64,000 nucleotides of DNA from UMGS1649 sp045652705 (lineage in GTDB: Bacteria > Bacillota > Clostridia > TANB77 > CAG-465). The DNA is taken from assembly GCA_045652705.1 (NCBI GenBank), contig JAZRUV010000013.1, positions 3,317 to 67,316 on the forward strand, read 5' to 3'. Made by a program: the position numbers and the translations under genes. The notes under the pieces are model-generated. The model had not been told where the DNA came from and did not search any database. It was given only the letters and a program-made list of their open reading frames with translations. This document shows positions 33,086 to 41,054 of the stretch, piece by piece (the stretch's first letter is position 1; each line of letters begins with the position of its first letter).

Positions 33086-33688
33086 ATGGAAAATCGGATT
33101 AAAATTAATGAAAGAACTTCGGTTGGTATTGAAACAAGTAAAGGCCGAACATGCATAAAAGTATATGACATGGTAAATGGCATCACAGTACTTTCAGATA
33201 TAGAAACGGACCAATATTTTACTAGCGAGTTTAAATATAACGAGTATTATATTATTGCGTATTCTAAGGGGTGTATGGCAAATCAAATCCCATTAAGTAT
33301 TGATGGAGCATATAGCATTAAGGAGAGAAGAAAGTTAGAATTGTCTCCGAAACTGAGCCAATTATTAGAGAACATGTTGCTTAGCAAAAGGTGTTTTGGA
33401 TTAGAACACGTATTAGAAGCAATTAATGTTGCTTATTTACACTTGATAGACCTTGAGGACACAGACCTGTTGCCTAACTATTTATGTGCAGAAAATGCTA
33501 ACGTTACTAACGCCGAGTGTGCAGAGTATATATTGCAGTGTTATCCTCAGCTTAAGCCCTATACAAACCTTGATGTACCGCTTTCTGTTGTTAAATACAA
33601 AGAAATACAAAAGAAGTTAAGAAGAACAAGGTTTTACTTATTAAGTATGCCTCAAGAACTGTTGGATTTGCCTGGTATAATTGCATAA
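33086..33688 (+). CDS. hypothetical protein, 200 aa
   Basis: Soluble protein, cysteine-containing, with an N-terminal beta-rich half and a helical half (SQLLENMLLSKRCFGLEHVLEAIN...). No recognised family. AAGGAG precedes the ATG. It is a single-gene unit with its own promoter and terminator set inside the conserved spoIIID-mbl order, and it uses more C-ending codons than its neighbours, which suggests an insertion. Confidence 0.7.
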   Translation: MENRIKINERTSVGIETSKGRTCIKVYDMVNGITVLSDIETDQYFTSEFKYNEYYIIAYSKGCMANQIPLSIDGAYSIKERRKLELSPKLSQLLENMLLSKRCFGLEHVLEAINVAYLHLIDLEDTDLLPNYLCAENANVTNAECAEYILQCYPQLKPYTNLDVPLSVVKYKEIQKKLRRTRFYLLSMPQELLDLPGIIA

Positions 33689-33728
33689 ACAAACTAAGAA
33701 AGAAATATAAAAGAATTCATAATATTTT

Positions 33729-33766
33729 AATAATCGCATCTCAAATTTTGAGGTGCGATTATTTTT
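33729..33766 (+). terminator. terminator before mbl
   Basis: Seventeen-base stem (AATAATCGCATCTC paired with GAGGTGCGATTATT) followed by five T. Confidence 0.85.
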
Positions 33767-33796
33767 GCCCAAATACTACTTTATTCTACAATTCTA

Positions 33797-33825
33797 TTGC
33801 AAATGAAACAAAAATGTAATATAAT
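33797..33825 (+). promoter_or_regulatory. promoter of mbl
   Basis: TTGCAA (33797-33802), 17 bases, TATAAT (33820-33825). Confidence 0.65.
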
Positions 33826-33851
33826 TGTCACATAAAGAAAGGGGAAGGCAT

Positions 33852-34868
33852 ATGACATTTGGACAAGATATAGGCATAGATTTAGGAACAGCAACAATAC
33901 TTGTACACGTTAAAGGTAAAGGCATAACTTTAAGAGAACCTGCTGTTGTAGCAATAGATAAAAATACAAATGAAGTGTTGGCTGTTGGACAAAATGCAAG
34001 AAAAATGTTAGGCCGTACTCCTGGAAATATAGTGGCAATAAGACCTATGAAAGATGGTGTTATTTCAGATTATACAGTAACAGAAAAGATGCTTAAATAT
34101 TTTATTTCTAAAGTATCAGATAGGTCTATAATATCGCCAAGAATCATGATATGTGTTCCTTCTGGTGTAACAGAAGTAGAGAAAAAAGCCGTAATAGATG
34201 CAGCAAATCACGCTGGAGCAAGAAAAGTTTATCTTATAGAAGAACCAATTGCAGCGGCAATTGGTGCAGGAATAGATATTACTAAACCATACGGTACTAT
34301 GATAGTAGATATTGGCGGTGGAACTACAGATATTGCAGTAATTGCTCTTGGTGGGGCTGTTAGAAGCACATCAATTAAAGTGGCTGGAGATAAATTTGAT
34401 GAAGCTATTATAAAATATATAAAGAAACATCACAGTATAATAATTGGAGAAAGAACAGCTGAAGAAATAAAGATAAATATAGGTTGCGTTTATCCAAGAA
34501 CAACAACTGAAAAAATGAGTATAAAAGGAAGACACCTAGTATCTGGCTTACCAGTTGAGATAGAGGTTACCTCAGATGAAATGCTAGAAGCTTTATCTGA
34601 TTCTGCAAATCAAATAATAGAAGCAATACACGGAGTTTTGGAGATAACTCCTCCTGAACTTTCAGCAGATATAAGTGACAGAGGAATATACATAACTGGC
34701 GGAGGAGGTTTAATTTACGGATTAGACAAGTTGATAGAAGAGAGAACTGGCATTCCGGTTATGGTGGCAGAAGATGCAGTTTCGTGTGTTGCTATGGGAA
34801 CAGGGAAAGCATTAAATCATATAGAATTATTAGAAACAGGAAATACAATAAAAATTAAGAAGTTTTAG
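33852..34868 (+). CDS. mbl: MreB-family cell shape protein Mbl
   Basis: Actin-like filament that steers side-wall peptidoglycan synthesis. Phosphate-1 loop DIGIDLGTATILVHVKG, phosphate-2 DIGGGTTDIAV and the adenosine loop GIYITGGGGLIYGLD are present; 338 aa is normal. The ATG at 33852 follows AAAGGGGAAGG; a TTG at 33825 lies in the promoter. Its place after spoIIID matches the Bacillus spoIIID-mbl order, so I call it Mbl rather than MreB. Confidence 0.93.
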   Translation: MTFGQDIGIDLGTATILVHVKGKGITLREPAVVAIDKNTNEVLAVGQNARKMLGRTPGNIVAIRPMKDGVISDYTVTEKMLKYFISKVSDRSIISPRIMICVPSGVTEVEKKAVIDAANHAGARKVYLIEEPIAAAIGAGIDITKPYGTMIVDIGGGTTDIAVIALGGAVRSTSIKVAGDKFDEAIIKYIKKHHSIIIGERTAEEIKINIGCVYPRTTTEKMSIKGRHLVSGLPVEIEVTSDEMLEALSDSANQIIEAIHGVLEITPPELSADISDRGIYITGGGGLIYGLDKLIEERTGIPVMVAEDAVSCVAMGTGKALNHIELLETGNTIKIKKF

Positions 34869-34915
34869 TTTTGAACTGAAACTTCATTTTTATAATAATA
34901 TAACAATATATTCCA

Positions 34916-34944
34916 TTGACTTTTTAAAATTGTAATTGTATAAT
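34916..34944 (+). promoter_or_regulatory. promoter of the gene at 35004
   Basis: TTGACT (34916-34921), 17 bases, TATAAT (34939-34944). Confidence 0.75.
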
Positions 34945-35003
34945 GTACTCAAATTAAACTTTAAAGTTTAACAATTGATAAACTTATGAAAAGGGGTTAT
35001 AGC

Positions 35004-35546
35004 ATGTTTTGTAATGGAAGAAAGCGGAGTGTTATTTTTTCGAAACAGCGGTATCACGAACAGGTACAACTGTATCTGCAGTATCACGGATTTGAAATTG
35101 TACAAAGAATATATAACGGATCATTAAACGCACACGAGTTGACAGAACAAGCAGTTAGGGAAACTTTGGTTGGAAATTATCCTATTGCAGGATGGGTAGA
35201 GAAAGATAATATTATAGAACAGTTCGTTACATTGCTCGGAGAAGTAGGATATTCATTTGAGAAGAATGACCAAGGTAAATATTGTTTCAAAGATGAAAAT
35301 ATATATGGCGCTATTGTAAAAAATCATATGAATTTTAGTGGTTGCCGAATATTAGAAGCACTTTCGGATTGTTGTTATAAAAATGATGGAAGAATTACAT
35401 ATTTTGAAGCGAAAGTTATATTGGGAGCAGGATATCCTAAAGCACCATTTGTAAATAAGTCAGATATCAGAGCTTGCATAATTTTGTTTTTGAAGGAAAC
35501 GGGTATCCCTTTCAAATTTGATGATTCGTATTTATATTTTCCATAA
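35004..35546 (+). CDS. hypothetical protein, 180 aa
   Basis: Soluble protein that may hold two copies of a small winged-helix-like unit: LTEQAVRETLVGNYPIAG...FVTLLGEVGYSFEKNDQGKYCF and a second ending FLKETGIPFKFDDSYLYF, both ending in a beta-hairpin with F/Y. The resemblance is by eye. The ATG at 35004 stands 7 bases after AAAGGGG; an earlier ATG at 34986 overlaps that site. Own promoter and terminator make it a single-gene unit; codon use is richer in C and G than mbl. Confidence 0.7.
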   Translation: MFCNGRKRSVIFSKQRYHEQVQLYLQYHGFEIVQRIYNGSLNAHELTEQAVRETLVGNYPIAGWVEKDNIIEQFVTLLGEVGYSFEKNDQGKYCFKDENIYGAIVKNHMNFSGCRILEALSDCCYKNDGRITYFEAKVILGAGYPKAPFVNKSDIRACIILFLKETGIPFKFDDSYLYFP

Positions 35547-35551
35547 AATAT

Positions 35552-35582
35552 GAGGCTAGCATTAATTTGCTAGCCTCTTTAC
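35552..35582 (+). terminator. terminator
   Basis: Ten-base perfect stem GAGGCTAGCA / TGCTAGCCTC, then TTT. Confidence 0.8.
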
Positions 35583-35584
35583 TG

Positions 35585-35613
35585 TTGAGAAATTTGTATA
35601 TTTATGATAAAAT
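35585..35613 (+). promoter_or_regulatory. promoter of the U32 peptidase and tcdA genes
   Basis: TTGAGA (35585-35590), 17 bases, TAAAAT (35608-35613) with a TGA extension. Confidence 0.65.
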
Positions 35614-35636
35614 ATATAATGTAAGGATGTGGAACA

Positions 35637-36869
35637 ATGAAAAAAATGGAATTATTAGCTCCAGCAGGAAGTTTAGAAAAAGCAAAAGTTGCCTTTTTAT
35701 ATGGTGCTGATGCAGTATATGCCGGAACAGCGAAATTATCTTTAAGAAGTAGAGCTGAAATGGATTCTGATGATTTAGAAGACACAATAAAATATGCGCA
35801 TAGTATAGGGAAAAAAGTATATGTTGCAATGAATATATATGCGTATGATGAAGATTATGAAGAAATACGCAAAGATGTAAAAAGGTTAAGCGATATTAAA
35901 GCTGATGCTATTATTGCAAGCGATCCTGGGGTTATGGCAGTGATTAGAGAAGTTGCACCAGATATGGAAATACATATTAGTACTCAAGCAAATATTACAA
36001 GTTTACAAAGTGCAAAGTTTTGGTATGAAACAGGAGCAAAAAGAGTAATCTTAGCACGTGAATTATCTAAAGATAGAATAGAATATATAATGAAAAACAA
36101 ACCTGAGGATTTAGAAGTAGAGATGTTTATACACGGTGCAATTTGTTATGCATATTCTGGTAGGTGTTATTTAAGTCAATATCTTTCAGATAGAGGAGCA
36201 AATTGCGGTGACTGCAGTCAACCTTGTAGATGGCAATACAAATTAACAGCAGAAGAAGTAAATAAACCGGGTAGTGTTATAAACATAGATTATGACGAAA
36301 AAGGTACATATATATTTTCTTCTAAGGATTTGTGTTTGCTTAAACAAATACCAGTGCTAGCAGAAATGGGAATGGACAGCTTAAAAGTTGAAGGAAGATT
36401 AAAGACAGACTATTATCTAGCAACAATAATTAGAGCATATAGAAAGGCTATAGATGATTACTATAAAAATCCTGAAGTTTGGGATTATATGAATTATCTT
36501 CCTGAGGTAGAGAAAGTAAAGACAAGAGGGCTTTCAGAATTTTATTTCATTGATCCTAAAAATCAAGGTATTCATGATTTCGATGGATTTAGTGAGAACT
36601 TAAAATATGAGTATGGCGCAAGAGTAAGAGAAGTATTAGAAGATGATTTGTATTTAGTAGAAATAAGAAACAAATTATCTATAGGAGATACTTTAGATGT
36701 TATGATACCAGGTACCATAGATACAAATGAGTTTGTAATAGAAGAACTATATGATGTAAATACTAAAGAAAGAATAGAATGTGTAAATCCTGGTGTTAAA
36801 GGGCAATCAGTTATAATAAAAGTTCCATATAAAATGGAAAAAGATTATGTCATAAGGAGAAAGAAATAG
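35637..36869 (+). CDS. U32-family peptidase-like protein (tRNA hydroxylation type)
   Basis: MELLAPAGSLEKAKVAFLYGADAVY and the cluster CYAYSGRCYLSQYLSDRGAN followed by CGDCSQPCRW are the U32 signature; the cysteines probably hold an iron-sulfur cluster. Relatives (TrhP/YrrN-YrrO, RlhA) hydroxylate tRNA or rRNA bases rather than cut proteins, so a tRNA-modifying role is more likely than proteolysis. 410 aa is a full single-gene form. Its stop overlaps the GTG of tcdA, a tRNA-modification gene, which supports this. Confidence 0.9.
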   Translation: MKKMELLAPAGSLEKAKVAFLYGADAVYAGTAKLSLRSRAEMDSDDLEDTIKYAHSIGKKVYVAMNIYAYDEDYEEIRKDVKRLSDIKADAIIASDPGVMAVIREVAPDMEIHISTQANITSLQSAKFWYETGAKRVILARELSKDRIEYIMKNKPEDLEVEMFIHGAICYAYSGRCYLSQYLSDRGANCGDCSQPCRWQYKLTAEEVNKPGSVINIDYDEKGTYIFSSKDLCLLKQIPVLAEMGMDSLKVEGRLKTDYYLATIIRAYRKAIDDYYKNPEVWDYMNYLPEVEKVKTRGLSEFYFIDPKNQGIHDFDGFSENLKYEYGARVREVLEDDLYLVEIRNKLSIGDTLDVMIPGTIDTNEFVIEELYDVNTKERIECVNPGVKGQSVIIKVPYKMEKDYVIRRKK

Positions 36870-37549
36870 TGGAGGAAATTTATAACAGAACAAGACTTGT
36901 TATAGGTGATGAAAATTTACAAAAAATAAAAAATGCAAATGTATGTATATGCGGAATAGGTGGTGTTGGCTCGTATACGCTTGAAGCTCTAGCAAGAATA
37001 GGTGTGGGCAAAATCACAATAATAGATAAGGATAATGTGGATATAACAAACATAAATAGGCAATTAATTGCAACTGTGGATAATGTGGGCAAAGCAAAAG
37101 TAGAAGAGGCTAAAAAGAGAATAACATCAATTAACCCGGACATACAAATTACAGCTATAAAAGACAATATAGATAGTTCGAATGTAAGTAAGTACATAAC
37201 ACAAGATTTAGATTATGTTGTAGATGCAATAGATAGTGTAGATTCTAAAATAGCTATAATAAAAGAATGTAAAGCAAAAGATATAAAAATAATATCTAGC
37301 ATGGGTATGGCGAATAGACTTGAACCACTACAAATTAGAGTAGCAGATATAGCTAAAACAGAAGTATGTCCGCTAGCTAAAGTAGTTAGAAAGAGATTAA
37401 AAGATGAAAGAATACACAAGGTAAAAGTTGTATTTAGCACCGAAAATGCCATAAAGACAGGTAGTAAAGAACTAGGTAGTGTGTCTTTCGTTCCATCTAC
37501 AGCAGGACTTATTATAGCATCAGAAGTTATAAAGGAAATAATATCGTAA
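36869..37549 (+). CDS. tcdA: tRNA threonylcarbamoyladenosine dehydratase TcdA
   Basis: E1-like enzyme that cyclises t6A37 of ANN-decoding tRNAs using ATP. The Rossmann motif CICGIGGVGSYTLEALARIGVGKITIIDKD, given here as GIGGVGSYTLEALARIG, the NINRQ motif and the C-terminal SVSFVPSTAGLIIASEVI are family features; 226 aa is normal. The GTG start at 36869 is 9 bases after AAGGAG inside the preceding gene. A MoeB/ThiF member is possible but lacks the expected zinc cysteines here. Confidence 0.93.
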   Translation: MEEIYNRTRLVIGDENLQKIKNANVCICGIGGVGSYTLEALARIGVGKITIIDKDNVDITNINRQLIATVDNVGKAKVEEAKKRITSINPDIQITAIKDNIDSSNVSKYITQDLDYVVDAIDSVDSKIAIIKECKAKDIKIISSMGMANRLEPLQIRVADIAKTEVCPLAKVVRKRLKDERIHKVKVVFSTENAIKTGSKELGSVSFVPSTAGLIIASEVIKEIIS

Positions 37550-37594
37550 ATAATAGAAAAAAAGTAAACGTTATTAATTATAAATGAAAAATAA

Positions 37595-37690
37595 TATAAA
37601 ATAAAAGGATGGGTTTAACTCATCCTTTTGCTGTGGAAATTATATTTTCAAAATCTTATAGATTTTGAGTACGATATTAAAATTTCGTAC
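37595..37690 (-). ncRNA. candidate small RNA with three hairpins
   Basis: On the minus strand a TGG-extended TATTAT (37702-37697) is followed by three hairpins in a row: 37690-37669 (GTACGA/TCGTAC ends), 37667-37649 (CAAAATCT / AGATTTTG, perfect) and a terminator at 37629-37603 (AAAAGGATG / CATCCTTTT) with a T-rich run. The last is shared with the end of tcdA. There is no reading frame of note. Two perfect Spo0A boxes lie just upstream. No conserved family recognised; prediction only. Confidence 0.3.
37603..37631 (+). terminator. bidirectional terminator after tcdA
   Basis: Nine-base perfect stem AAAAGGATG / CATCCTTTT; T runs on both strands. Confidence 0.7.
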
Positions 37691-37713
37691 ATGTATATAA
37701 TACCACTTTTTAC

Positions 37714-37730
37714 TGTCGAAGTTTGTCGAA
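37714..37730. promoter_or_regulatory. two perfect Spo0A boxes in tandem
   Basis: TGTCGAA at 37714-37720 and again at 37724-37730, one helical turn apart. They lie 12 bases upstream of the -10 of the small-RNA candidate and overlap its -35 region. Confidence 0.5.
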
Positions 37731-37752
37731 ACGTGAAATGTCCGCTAAAAAA

Positions 37753-37956
37753 TTAAAATCTTTCTATTTGTTGTACATTATCATATTCATATGAAGCACA
37801 AGCAGTATCTTTTAAAGCATCTTTTGTTTTATCGTATGAACAGTTACAAACAAATATTTCATCTAACATACAAGTAGAATCTTGTATACAATTATGTGTG
37901 CATTCTGCTACATCACATTTTATTTTTTGTCCGCCTTTAACTTGTTTCTTTTCCAT
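37753..37956 (-). CDS. DUF1540 cysteine-rich protein, 67 aa
   Basis: One DUF1540 unit with the family's eight-cysteine pattern (KCDVAECTHNC, TCMLDEIFVCNC, TACASY). The cysteines probably bind a metal. In Clostridia such proteins are small and linked to spores or stress, but function is not established. GAGGTG precedes the ATG at 37956. It stands next to sigK. Confidence 0.88.
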   Translation of the reverse strand: MEKKQVKGGQKIKCDVAECTHNCIQDSTCMLDEIFVCNCSYDKTKDALKDTACASYEYDNVQQIERF

Positions 37957-38078
37957 TATATTTCACCTCTAGTTATATTATCCCAATATATACTAAACTT
38001 ATACAATAAAAAATAGGATTTGCGTGACAGGCAATAATATTTATATAAAACATAAAAATGTATAAGCGAGGTGTTTTT

Positions 38079-38774
38079 ATGATTTTAGAAATGTTGTCTA
38101 ACATTTTATCTTACGTTTTTTTACTTTTTGGTTATATTTCTTCAGAAAATTTATTTCCAGAACCTCTTAGTAAAAGCGAAGAAGAATATTTGTTAAAAAA
38201 ACATTTTAATGGAGATAAAAAAGCAAGACATAAATTAATAGAGCATAATTTAAGATTAGTAGCGCATATTGCCAAAAAATATGCAGCAAATACGCAAGAT
38301 AACGAGGAATATATTTCTATTGGAACTATTGGTTTAATAAAAGGCATAGATAGTTTTAGTGAAGATAAAGGATTTAAATTATCTACATATTGTAGTAGGT
38401 GTGTTGAAAATGAAATATTAATGCATCTAAGGAGTAGTAAAAAAACAAGTTCAGATGTATCTATGAATAGTGTAATTGGTACAGATAAAGACGGAAATGA
38501 TATGGAACTAATAGATATTATAGAGCAAGAAGGTGTTGATCCAATAGATAATATATACAATAAAGTTGTTACTAAAGAAATGTTAAAGTACATAAAAGAA
38601 GAACTTAGTGATAGAGAAAAGAAAGTTATACAGATGAGATATGGTTTAAATGGTGAGGAAGAAAGAACCCAACAAGAGGTGGCGGACACATTAAATATTT
38701 CTAGGTCATATGTTTCTAGAATTGAAACAAAAATACAAAAGAAATTAGGTAAGTTTATTCAGGTAGATAAGTGA
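38079..38774 (+). CDS. sigK: sporulation sigma factor SigK
   Basis: Late mother-cell sigma factor for coat and cortex genes. Short hydrophobic pro-sequence-like start (MILEMLSNILSYVFLLFGYI), then FPEPLSKSEEEYLL, core-binding RLVAHIAKKYA...EEYISIGTIGLIKGIDSF and region 4 with ERTQQEVADTLNISRSYVSRIE. The hydrophobic N-terminus suggests activation by cleavage, as in Bacillus. The ATG at 38079 follows GAGGTG. The gene is whole; no skin-type element interrupts it. Confidence 0.95.
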   Translation: MILEMLSNILSYVFLLFGYISSENLFPEPLSKSEEEYLLKKHFNGDKKARHKLIEHNLRLVAHIAKKYAANTQDNEEYISIGTIGLIKGIDSFSEDKGFKLSTYCSRCVENEILMHLRSSKKTSSDVSMNSVIGTDKDGNDMELIDIIEQEGVDPIDNIYNKVVTKEMLKYIKEELSDREKKVIQMRYGLNGEEERTQQEVADTLNISRSYVSRIETKIQKKLGKFIQVDK

Positions 38775-38776
38775 AG

Positions 38777-38805
38777 TTGAAAATGTGTAAATAGTGTGTT
38801 ATAAT
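38777..38805 (+). promoter_or_regulatory. promoter of the gene at 38855
   Basis: TTGAAA (38777-38782), 17 bases, TATAAT (38800-38805) with a TGT extension. Confidence 0.75.
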
Positions 38806-38854
38806 AATTATGTCGAATTTATTGACTCAAGAATAATTTCTAGGAGGAATCCAG

Positions 38855-39157
38855 ATGGAAGGAACAATACAAATTAACAATTGTGGAGTATATACTAAAG
38901 TTTCGAAAAATTGGTTGTGTGGAAGACTCTTGAAAGATAGTGCGAAGTATTATAGGAAGGATTTTAAGAGCTATCCAACAATGTTTACTGCTGAGGTAGA
39001 TATGCTTATTTCTAAGCTACAGGATGCTACCACAATACAAATATATCAAACAGGTGTTGTAAGACTCTTTTTTGAGTGTGGACATTTTGAAGAAAGACAT
39101 GCGATATATTTGAGGGACTTGTCAAAAGGAACACTGAAAATGTTAAAGAGCATATAA
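38855..39157 (+). CDS. hypothetical protein, 100 aa
   Basis: Basic soluble protein with three cysteines; no family recognised. AGGAGG precedes the ATG. Own promoter and a perfect 18-base-stem terminator: a single-gene unit between sigK and tRNA-Thr. It may be a recently inserted gene. Confidence 0.65.
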   Translation: MEGTIQINNCGVYTKVSKNWLCGRLLKDSAKYYRKDFKSYPTMFTAEVDMLISKLQDATTIQIYQTGVVRLFFECGHFEERHAIYLRDLSKGTLKMLKSI

Positions 39158-39170
39158 GTAAAATGTTAAA

Positions 39171-39210
39171 AAATACAAAGACAGCTAATTTTAGCTGTCT
39201 TTGTATTTTA
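39171..39210 (+). terminator. very strong terminator
   Basis: Perfect 18-base stem (39171-39188 with 39191-39208) with a two-base loop, followed by T. Confidence 0.9.
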
Positions 39211-39231
39211 TATAATTTTTTGAGCATAACA

Positions 39232-39259
39232 TTTACAACAAAAATACTTGTGATATAAT
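39232..39259 (+). promoter_or_regulatory. promoter of tRNA-Thr
   Basis: TTTACA (39232-39237), 16 bases, TATAAT (39254-39259) with a TGA extension; 10 bases before the tRNA. Confidence 0.75.
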
Positions 39260-39269
39260 ATACATAAGT

Positions 39270-39345
39270 GCTTCCATAGCTCAGTAGGCAGAGCGCATCC
39301 TTGGTAGGGATGAGGCCACCAGTTCGACTCTGGTTGGAAGCTCCA
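39270..39345 (+). tRNA. trnT: tRNA-Thr (anticodon GGT)
   Basis: A full cloverleaf: acceptor GCTTCCA / TGGAAGC, D stem GCTC / GAGC, anticodon stem CATCC / GGATG with loop TTGGTAG (anticodon GGT, 39303-39305), T arm ACCAG-TTCGACT-CTGGT and an encoded CCA end. 76 bases. A coding gene starts 25 bases later. Confidence 0.97.
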
Positions 39346-39369
39346 AATTGTAGTAAAGGAGAATTGTTT

Positions 39370-40572
39370 GTGGATATTCATAACATAGCTTTAGTAAGGG
39401 CAACAGATGTTATACCATTTGATGGGATGGTGTACCCTGTAAAAGATAAACAGTTTATTAAGAAAGAAACAGGCCCAGGATTTGCAGGAGAAATGTTCTC
39501 CTTGTTAAAAAGAAAAGGCATATTAAATCCTATAGATTGGGAAGCATCCGATGAGGAAAGACAAGTAACAGAGGAAAAGAATAAACAAATTGCGTCACAA
39601 TATATGCCATATACTTCTATGTATAACTCAATGGTATTGTGGTCTTTAAACGGAATAGTTCCGGATGATAATGCTACAAAATTTTCTCAGAAGTCTTGTG
39701 CAATAATTGACGGTTTAGAAGAGCAAATAGAACAAGCAGATATTGTTTCAATGGTGCCTACAGATACTGCTGTTAAAGGAACAGTGACACTATCTAAAAA
39801 TGCTAAGATATTAATATCAAAAGAAAGATATGATAGTTTATCTCAGCAGGAAAAAGAACAATTGGCGAAATTAGATTTAACTGTAGAGGTTTTTGAAGGA
39901 GATTTAAAAACAGCAATAGATACTACTTTAATAGAATCAGAAAGATATACGGCAGAAGACTTGAGATTGGCAAGTGAAGATGGTGGATATAAAGCATCTC
40001 CTACTAGTGAAGATGTAATTGGAACCATAAAGAGTATAGCACAAGAAAAAGATATACCACAACTATTGCATAAGAAAATATTTGAAGGTGAAACAGATGG
40101 AATTCCAAAATTAGAAGATGTAAAAGGCGAAAAAGACAAATGTGATATAGTATCAGAGTTTTATATGCGAACCTTTTTAGAATATATTCTTCCAAGATTG
40201 GATATAGACGAGGTGGTTAAAGGGAGTATATTATCCTTCCCGAATGTTCCTCGACATATTGAAGACTTATGTGATGAGATTGGAAGAATTGGTATAGATA
40301 AATATAAACAAGTGTTAGATGAATATAATGAATCCTTAGAAAAATTAAGAGATACAGAAAAATTGCCAACACCAGAACAAATAGTTGATGCAGCTAGGGA
40401 AGATAGGAAAATAGATTTAATATCTATGATTGAACAAGAAAAAACACAAGATGCTGTTTTAACAAGTGCAATAGAAGCAACTGAAGAGATAGTTACAGAA
40501 AGTGCTATAGAACAACAGGGAGAAAAATTATCACAAATAGAAATAGGAACAAAAGAAACGGAGATTGAATAA
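39370..40572 (+). CDS. large hypothetical protein, 400 aa, next to tRNA-Thr
   Basis: No known family. Soluble, acidic, helical C-terminal half; N-terminal part reads like a beta-rich domain (DIHNIALVRATDVIPFDGMVYP). Start: the frame runs back through the tRNA, so I take GTG at 39370, which lies 8 bases after AAAGGAG. There is no promoter or terminator between the tRNA and this gene, so it is probably read from the tRNA promoter. It abuts a paralog of the small gene at 17668, in the reverse gene order of that first pair. Confidence 0.75.
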   Translation: MDIHNIALVRATDVIPFDGMVYPVKDKQFIKKETGPGFAGEMFSLLKRKGILNPIDWEASDEERQVTEEKNKQIASQYMPYTSMYNSMVLWSLNGIVPDDNATKFSQKSCAIIDGLEEQIEQADIVSMVPTDTAVKGTVTLSKNAKILISKERYDSLSQQEKEQLAKLDLTVEVFEGDLKTAIDTTLIESERYTAEDLRLASEDGGYKASPTSEDVIGTIKSIAQEKDIPQLLHKKIFEGETDGIPKLEDVKGEKDKCDIVSEFYMRTFLEYILPRLDIDEVVKGSILSFPNVPRHIEDLCDEIGRIGIDKYKQVLDEYNESLEKLRDTEKLPTPEQIVDAAREDRKIDLISMIEQEKTQDAVLTSAIEATEEIVTESAIEQQGEKLSQIEIGTKETEIE

Positions 40573-41007
40573 ATGGGAATATCAATAAATACAAGACAGG
40601 CATATTCTGAAATAGATGAGTTTTTAAATATTATCAGTGTCGAGAACAAGAACAAAGTTCCTGAATATTTAAGAGAGCTTTTTAACAAAGAAAAGGATGA
40701 AAATTATATTAAAGGAATAAATCCTAATATTCCTATAAAAGAACAAGCTCTGAAAGAAGAAACTCTTGCTATTATAGCCTGGCTTAATTTAGAGTATTGG
40801 TGTCAAGACGAAAATGAAAAGAAAAGGCTAAGAGAGATATATGCCAAAAATGAGGAAAGATATAATGAGTTATTGCAAATTGCTTTTAATCCGAATGATG
40901 TTTTTAAACCAAAAGAACAAGTAAAAGAAAATGTTCCTATTGTTAAAACTGAAGAATCAAAAATAAAGAGGATTATAAATAAACTGAAAAGGATATTTTT
41001 TAAATAA
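40573..41007 (+). CDS. hypothetical protein, paralog of the gene at 17668, 144 aa
   Basis: Same family as the 145-aa protein at 17668: shared core LKEETLAIIAWLNLEYW ... ENEKKRLREIYAKNEERY and a cationic amphipathic C-terminus (IKRIINKLKRIFFK). It starts directly after the stop of the large gene at 39370, so translation is coupled. Two copies of this family, each paired with a different large unknown protein, suggest the small protein is a chaperone, immunity or docking partner; this is inference. Confidence 0.8.
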   Translation: MGISINTRQAYSEIDEFLNIISVENKNKVPEYLRELFNKEKDENYIKGINPNIPIKEQALKEETLAIIAWLNLEYWCQDENEKKRLREIYAKNEERYNELLQIAFNPNDVFKPKEQVKENVPIVKTEESKIKRIINKLKRIFFK

Positions 41008-41054
41008 AATAAAAAACTATATATGAATTTTAATATTATTTTAAAGAGGTAAAT

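Noticed and set aside
39301..39369. Extension of the 400-aa gene upstream to 39301
   Set aside because: It would run through the tRNA-Thr sequence; the ribosome site lies after the tRNA.
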